A stretch of 11,179 bases of DNA from the NCBI GenBank assembly GCA_003024985.2, contig PXIH01S0053826.1. One strand, written 5' to 3'. The position numbers were made by a program, and so were the translations under genes. The notes under the pieces are model-generated. The model had not been told where the DNA came from and made no database searches. It saw only the letters and a program-made list of their open reading frames with translations. Shown here one piece after another: positions 6,621 through 11,179 of the stretch (position 1 is its first letter; every line of letters begins with the position of its first letter). This DNA comes from Euperipatoides rowelli (Eukaryota; Onychophora; Udeonychophora; Euonychophora; Peripatopsidae).

Positions 6621-7228
6621 CAAATCTTAATAGACAGTGCCAATATCAGCCTTTGGATAGAAAAAAGATAACACCTCATACGGCCACTGATTATAAGTTT
6701 GGCTGTAGGGACTATTCATATGTCTATATAAATGCTGTTGACCTCCTAAATAGCCCTCAGTTGTTCTTCCATGAGTGGATAAATTTTAAAAAGGGAATTG
6801 CAAAGTGGTTTATGAACAATAATTTTGGATACCTAACATCGAGAGATGCTGAAATTAATAGGTTGAATACTGAGTTGAGTTTATTTAAGCTTAATGGGGA
6901 AATTGATTATACAATTTAATGAGAGAAAAAAGGCTTGAGGGCTAAAAAATGATAAAAATAAGATTTTGAAATATGTGTTCTATAGTAGAAACTTTGTACA
7001 AGTAAATAATGCTCAAAAGCTGGCAATGATAGGTTTGTTTAGAAAACAAATATCTGGTTCTATTATCGTTATTAATGATGGTACTACTGACATATTTTGA
7101 TGATGCGTACCTTATATATGCATCACCATTTTTTGCAATTGTTTTCAGATACAGTTGATCCAAACTATTTTGGTGAGATTTCGGACTTGTTGGCAAATGC
7201 TCCTCGTAGACCTGCATTTGATATATAG
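6578..7228 (+). pseudogene. LINE C ORF2 linker between endonuclease and RT
   Basis: Opens with MSDHNILIFSF (end of the endonuclease). The frame stops at 6917-6919 and contains HEWINFKKGIAKWF and RDAEINRLNTELSLF, probably helical. A second piece at 6939-7100 has NFVQVNNAQKLAMIGLFRKQ and SGSIIVINDG. A third, in the RT frame, has DTVDPNYFGEISDLLANAP and an in-frame TAG at 7226-7228. The order and content match the pre-RT region of L1/Tx1-type ORF2, including the short segment that names the element's 3'-side helper block ahead of the fingers. At least three frame breaks lie here. Confidence 0.65.
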
Positions 7229-7579
7229 ATCACTGATGAAATCATTTTTGAGGCAATTGAGGTGATAAAGAACAAAACCACGGTTGGACCTGATGGGATA
7301 TCGATTAAGCTCGTTAAAAGATTTGCAAATGTTTTTATTCCGATTTTGAGGAAAATATATAAAAAACTTGTGTCTACAGTATACTATAAAGTTGGAATAT
7401 TTAGGTCTTATTTTGTGTTGAAGCTAAAGAATATGAGTATGATTCCAAATAAGGCTCCGTCTGTTGAGCAGTTAAGACCGATTAGTATTATAGATGCTGA
7501 TGCAAAAATATTTTCAAAGATATTCTTAAGGATAAGGGATGAATTGTCAAAATATGTATGGAATGCCTGGAAGTTCTAA
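7229..7579 (+). pseudogene. LINE C ORF2: RT fingers
   Basis: The frame is open from the TAG at 7226-7228. It reads ITDEIIFEAIEVIKNK and TTVGPDGISIKLVK (RT motif 0/1), then a segment with NMSMIPNKAPSVEQLRPISI and DADAKIFSKIFLRIRDEL. The RPIS...KI pattern is the conserved finger motif of LINE RTs. The frame leaves the family pattern near 7558, where YGMPGSSNHNAL continues one frame away. Confidence 0.8.
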
Positions 7580-7778
7580 CCATAACGCTCTTACAATGTT
7601 TTTCATGTCGTTGTGGTTTGTCAATAAAAATAAGAAGAGATTGAAACATGCAGCTTGCATTTTTTGTGATATTCATGGGGCTTTCGATAATATAGTGCAT
7701 AAAGTTCTCATTAAAAAGCTTATTCAGGATTTTGGGAATTCAAGTAAAACAATTGGAATTATCAACTATAGCCTATAG
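7539..7778 (+). pseudogene. LINE C ORF2: RT palm motif A
   Basis: Begins effectively at YGMPGSSNHNALTMFFMS (about 7554-7610), the counterpart of the G-x-x-P-G-R-S segment of L1/Tx1 RTs; Arg is Ser here. ACIFCDIHGAFDNIVHKVL follows, with both palm motif A aspartates. The ATG at 7539 is out-of-register sequence, not a start. The frame runs to a stop at 7776-7778 that lies inside the 14-bp palindrome TAGCCTATAGGCTA (7769-7782). Confidence 0.8.
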
Positions 7779-8256
7779 GCTAATTAATAAAGTGTTGACA
7801 TTGAAAATGGGGAATTATAGACTTGGTGATGTTCCACTCAATAGAGGAATATCACAAGGATCTGTACTTTCATCACTGGTGTTCTGTCTGTATATTAATG
7901 ACCTATTTAGTATCCTGGAGAATCTAAATTATGGTATAAAGATTGAACAAATGGGAATTACAGTTAACATGGTTGCATTTACGGATGATTTTGTCATAAA
8001 GATGGAAGACAAAAGTAATATTGATGAGGTCTTAGACATTATAAAGCAATATGAAATAGAGTCCGGACTAAAGCTGAATAAAAAGAAATCTGCTATTTAT
8101 GACCCTATAAAGAAAATGCTTATTAAAGGATTAGGTGAAAAGTTGCCTGAAAAATTCTTGGGGTTCCCTTTCCCGTTTGTGGGAAGAGGGGCTGTCTGGA
8201 AAATAACTAGGGACTTTTTGGAAAAGACTGATAAAATTATTGATATACTGTATTGA
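7732..8256 (+). pseudogene. LINE C ORF2: RT motifs B, C and D, intact stretch
   Basis: Reliable from about 7783. It reads LINKVLTLKMGNYRL, then NRGISQGSVLSSLVFCLYI (motif B), VAFTDDFVIKM with both catalytic Asp codons at 7984-7989 (motif C; the alanine of FADD is threonine), SGLKLNKKKSAIY (motif D) and FLGFPFPFVGRG (thumb). This is the longest uninterrupted piece of the RT and it keeps its catalytic residues. RGxSQG, SGLKLN..KS and FLGFPF are the features that point to L1/Tx1-type RTs. It stops at 8254-8256. Confidence 0.85.
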
Positions 8257-8595
8257 AATATTAAAAAATTTCTGTTATTCAAAAGGTGCAGATTTCAAAC
8301 ATTTATATATTGTCAAAACAGAACTACTTCTTTCAACATATTGTGTTTCCAAAAAATTTCTTTGCTAAAATTACTGTGAAACTTAATAAATTTATTGGGG
8401 AAAAACTCGATCGCAAATATCAAATAGGATTGCTGTAACGCAGTGAATATGGGAGGTCTGGGATTGCATGATGGGTATATTAGAAATAAAGTGTCAATGT
8501 TTAATAGAGCTATAGCTTTTAGTGAAATGGCAAGAAGTAATGAATGGACCATGTATGTTGAGCCTACAGACACTCCTCCTGTCCTCCACCGTTAA
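8257..8595 (+). pseudogene. LINE C ORF2: post-RT connector
   Basis: Family-like reading changes frame several times here. The clearest piece is 8449-8595, MGGLGLHDGYIRNKVSMFNR and AIAFSEMARSNEWTMYVE, matching the GGL(G/N)L..... A segment that follows the RT thumb in L1/Tx1 ORF2. At 8257-8448 only short fragments are recognisable. The stop is at 8593-8595. Confidence 0.6.
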
Positions 8596-8942
8596 GAGAC
8601 TTAGGTGTATTAGGACAATTTGTTAGAATATTTAAGGATCTCTTTGGGAAAAACAATCCTTTGGTGGTTGCTATGATGATCTTTAATAATATTGTTGATG
8701 ATAATAATTTATATACTATGGAGAAGTTATCAAATAAGGTCTATACTATGATTACTAAAGAAATTATACTTTGTCCTGTTTTAATGCAAATGACAAAAAT
8801 TAAAAAGTGCAGGACATGGAAGTTATTTGGGCCTAGGATAATAAACTTTGTAGTAAAATTATATTTTGGGGTTCTACCTACAAATATGTGGTTAAGTGGG
8901 AGATTTAAAATGAATATTAATGACTCTTTGTATTTTTTGTAA
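8586..8942 (+). pseudogene. LINE C ORF2: C-terminal helical segment
   Basis: Frame open from about 8586 (PLRDLGVLGQFVRIFKDLFG), before the first apparent start at 8661. It ends with CRTWKLFGPRIINFVVKLYF, GVLPTNMWLSGRF, the pattern W......k..f...LPT...L..R that precedes the Cys/His motif in L1/Tx1 ORF2. The frame breaks about 8920, where the next frame carries the Cys/His motif. Confidence 0.7.
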
Positions 8943-9357
8943 TAGCCCGGAAGATGTCGAACATATCCTCTTCACATGGTCGTTTTTTGGGGATATAAGA
9001 TCATGGTTTGGTAAGAGTTTTGAGATGGGTGTATTGCCTGTAACTTATTGTACAATTTTTTCACTTTATAATAATTTAAATGTTATGTATTTTATTATTG
9101 AATTGTATAGAATAATTTGGAAGATAAGATGCGATTTTGTCTTTCAGGGTATTTTGGTAAATCAAATTGAAAGCTTTAAGCATTCAGTATTTATAGAATA
9201 TCTGCATGATATAAAGTAGGCCTATATTAAATATAAAGACAATATAAGTAAATTTTATCATAAAAATGGGGATGTTATTTTTAAATGTTTTGTGAGGGAT
9301 GTTGCACTGGATGTGTTAATGCTTGATATAGGATATCTGTGGGAAATGGAGTGTTGA
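8920..9357 (+). pseudogene. LINE C ORF2: degenerate Cys/His motif and C-terminus
   Basis: Reads LCIFCNSPEDVEHILFTWSF: C-x2-C-x7-H-x4-, then Trp where the family has the last Cys (TGG at 8977-8979; a one-base change from TGT/TGC). FGDIRSWFG and LYRIIWKIRCDFVFQGI follow, as in the C-termini of L1/Tx1 elements. A TAG at 9217-9219 ends the frame but sits inside the palindrome TAGGCCTA (9217-9224). Read past it, the same frame stays open with YIKYKDNISKFYHKNGD and ends at TGA 9355-9357, so the original C-terminus is probably there. Confidence 0.75.
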
Positions 9358-9744
9358 GTTGTTAAGTAGGCTATTAGTTAATTATTGAAGTCTATTTGGG
9401 TGCATAGAGTTAGAGTTGATCATAGGATCTTCATAAGAATGCTCTTCTATTAATAGTGTATTGGGTTTATTTATAGGCATTGTAAGTATTGTATGTTGGG
9501 TTTTTTTTTATTCCGGTTTATTTGCAGTCTTTTAAATATAAGATTTCCAAGTTTATACAATTAAATGTAGATAATTTATATTTATACAATTAATGTAACA
9601 TTATTTGTTTTGATTTTGATGGTAGGCTTTGTTTGTTGTTTTTATGCTTATAATTTATGTNATTNAATTTATATGTAATTTTTTCCCCTTTGTATGTAAT
9701 AAGACTTTTATTAGTCTTACCTGGCTCTCATAGAGTTGGTTTTT
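9358..9744 (+). other. LINE C 3' UTR
   Basis: Non-coding T- and G-rich sequence between the likely ORF2 stop (9355-9357) and the 3' repeats, with two N at 9661 and 9665. It ends in two stem-loops at 9700-9735. Confidence 0.6.
9700..9735 (+). other. Two stem-loops at the LINE C 3' end
   Basis: TAAGACT (9700-9706) pairs perfectly with AGTCTTA (9713-9719) around a TTTATT loop. CTCT (9725-9728) pairs with AGAG (9732-9735) around CAT, extendable by G-T pairs. They lie about 12 to 50 bases before the terminal repeat. 3'-end stem-loops are known to be recognised by the RT in some LINEs (for example eel UnaL2); a similar role here is inference. Confidence 0.5.
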
Positions 9745-9746
9745 GA

Positions 9747-9763
9747 CAAATAAATAAATAATA
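9747..9763 (+). repeat. (ATAA)n tail of LINE C
   Basis: Short tandem tetramers AAATAAATAAATAA close the 3' UTR, just after the stem-loops. This is the usual form of a non-LTR element 3' terminus. A matching target-site duplication on the far 5' side could not be identified. Confidence 0.6.
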
Positions 9764-11179
9764 TATTAAGGATGAATAATAAATTATATTATAGGCTTTT
9801 TGTCATTTATAGAAAAGGATTAAACCCTAGTAGTAGTAGTAGCCTATTAATTTATGGAATTATCTAACTAGTGAAATTGTTTACTGAAATTCTATTTCTT
9901 TGTTTAAGTTAATAAAAACCTAGGTTAACCTTATATTATTTTAATGTTTTGTTTATGTGTTGTGTAATGTTATATTAGTCCTTGCTTCAAACGTAATAGG
10001 TCTGTAATTATCTAAACATTGTGAATAAATAAATAATATTAATTAAAAGCAACAGGTTATGTTAGCTAAATGCCTGGTAGCCTACTATTAGCTAGAGTGG
10101 CTGAGATTTAATGTAATGTAGCCTAATATTATTTATTTATTTATTACCAAGATAACCTCTTTCACTAATAATCTAAAGATCATCATATAAATGTTGTTCA
10201 AGATCTCACGTTAAACAAATATATATATTTTTAAAAGAATACTATAATAAATTAGTAGTTATCCTACCTGAGATTGTAGATTAAGTTAGCAACGGTTTAA
10301 ACTCTTGAACAAAATATACAGAGCTGACGACATACAGTACCATATTATTTAATTTGAATACCGTTACCGTATATTATTAAACTGAAAATGGTAATGTTTT
10401 CAGATATATTTAAGAAGAAAATTAATAATTTAAATAAATTGTCTACTAAAAAATATACAACTTATTTATTGAAGAGTAATTAAATTTATATATCATATTT
10501 TGGTAGTCTATTCACCTATCTGTCATATAATCAGAATAGATAGCCTAAATACGAAAGATTTTAATTGATTAAAAGTTACTTTTAAAATTCATTTATTTTT
10601 TACTAGTTTGAATAACGTCTTAAATTCTTTTAAAATGTATTATAAATAAAATATTGTATTAACATTTTAATTTGGTATAAAAAGTTTCTTCTTGAAGAAA
10701 AACAATGCATCATGTGAAGCAGGTGGACCAACGATCTACCTAAGCTTGTTCTTCCCATCAGACTGAATACTTTCAGGATACGGTTGACAATCTTGTATGT
10801 TATTATTTTAGATTTATATGATTTTAATGATTAAACAGGTGCTATATGCATTCGTTCAAAAAAATAATGAAAGCTTATTTTTTCTTAATATGATTATGGT
10901 ATAGCCTAATATTAGACGACATTTAAAAAAAAAAAAGTTATTTTTTCATAAAAGCCATTAAAATATTAGGTAGGTTTACTTCATAATAATCTTTATTATA
11001 CATACCGTATTATTGTTACAAAACATTTTCTGAAACTGACAACCAAAGATTAAATTGAATTTTAAATTAAGATTTTATAGCCTAGTGACATTAAAGGACT
11101 AAATGATGAAATTTGAAAAAAAAAATTAATTATTAAAGATTAAGGGCGAATGAATTCAGTGTAGCACTGCCGACTAAGC
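9764..11179. other. AT-rich intergenic or intronic DNA with no supported gene
   Basis: No frame on either strand shows a recognisable domain. It contains a (TAG)5 run at 9828-9842 continuing into CCTA, the palindrome AACCTAGGTT (9917-9926), a perfect 18-bp inverted repeat (10024-10041 and 10124-10141), six TAGCCTA copies, and A/T homopolymers. A slightly less AT-rich patch at about 10695-10805 has open frames on both strands but no known motif. Confidence 0.6.
10024..10141. repeat. 18-bp perfect inverted repeat around 82 bp
   Basis: AATAAATAAATAATATTA (10024-10041) is the exact reverse complement of TAATATTATTTATTTATT (10124-10141). The spacer is less AT-rich than the arms and includes TTAGCTA twice and two TAGCCTA words. 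It could be a tiny foldback element, or two opposed retroelement tails. Confidence 0.5.

Larger units (their letters stand above)
4451..9763 (+). mobile_element. LINE C: near full-length, decayed L1/Tx1-type non-LTR retrotransposon
   Basis: The whole order of an L1/Tx1-type element can be followed on the + strand. ORF1 with zinc-knuckle remains is at 4818-5896, APE endonuclease at 5959-6620, linker at 6620-7228 and reverse transcriptase at 7229-8256. The C-terminal domain with a Cys/His segment is at about 8257-9357, then a 3' UTR with stem-loops (9700-9735) and an (ATAA)n tail (about 9747-9763). The RT signature (GPDGIS, AFDNIVHK, RGISQGSVLSSLVF, FTDD, SGLKLNKKKS, FLGFPF) and the C-terminal C-x2-C-x7-H segment place it nearer L1/Tx1 than CR1/Jockey. 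The left boundary is arbitrary within 4450-4817. About a dozen frame breaks make it non-autonomous. Confidence 0.8.

Noticed and set aside
6942-7217. Minus-strand ORF of 91 codons in the LINE C linker
   Set aside because: The + strand has family-like LINE segments (NFVQVNNAQKLAMIGL, DPNYFGEISDLL) over the same bases; the antisense frame matches nothing.
7488-8573. Minus-strand ORFs at 7488-7700, 8097-8282 and 8313-8573
   Set aside because: All lie opposite the RT and post-RT domains of LINE C and have no motif of their own.
11143-11179. GGGCGAAT and GAATTC near the window end, resembling a cloning-vector junction
   Set aside because: The match to common vector flanks is broken by extra bases and does not continue; coincidence is more likely.
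9764-11179. CRISPR-like or tandem array from the repeated TAGCCTA words
   Set aside because: Spacing is irregular, the word is only 7 bases and occurs in both orientations; no array structure.
1-11179. A tRNA, rRNA or bacterial operon
   Set aside because: No cloverleaf, rRNA-like core or ribosome-binding-site-spaced gene series was seen; the content is eukaryotic retroelement DNA.

Overview
This is an AT-rich (about 70% A+T by eye) stretch of a eukaryotic, most likely invertebrate animal, genome. It holds no bacterial-type operon, rRNA, tRNA or CRISPR. The recognisable coding matter is decayed non-LTR (LINE) retrotransposon sequence, all on the + strand, in three families. The host cannot be named from the sequence; N characters at 1367-1369, 2202, 9661 and 9665 show a draft assembly.

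Layout. (1) 1-1381 is the reverse-transcriptase part of LINE A, a CR1/Jockey-type element cut by the window edge. (2) 1382-3113 is about 1.73 kb that interrupts LINE A. LINE A resumes at 3114-3644 at the next expected residues and in the same frame. The insert carries a T20 run at its left end (a poly(A) tail if read on the minus strand), minus-strand AATAAA signals behind a small open frame, and two diverged copies of a unit of about 180 bp. Each copy looks like a minus-strand mini-exon with acceptor and donor. (3) 3660-4188 is the 3' end of a different CR1-like element, LINE B. (4) 4189-4450 contains a small G+C- and CpG-richer island of unknown nature. (5) About 4451-9763 is a near full-length but heavily frameshifted L1/Tx1-type element, LINE C. 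It shows a zinc-knuckle ORF1, an APE endonuclease, a reverse transcriptase, a C-terminal Cys/His segment, a 3' UTR with stem-loops and an (ATAA)n tail. (6) 9764-11179 is AT-rich DNA with no supported gene; it has many copies of the word TAGCCTA and an 18-bp inverted repeat.

None of the three LINEs can be functional as written. LINE A has YADG instead of YADD, LINE B is a 3' fragment, and LINE C has about a dozen frame breaks and altered endonuclease residues.

The least ordinary signals are the roughly tenfold excess of TAGCCTA/TAGGCTA, several copies of which lie at frame breaks of LINE C, and the antisense insert with duplicated, phase-matched exon-like modules.
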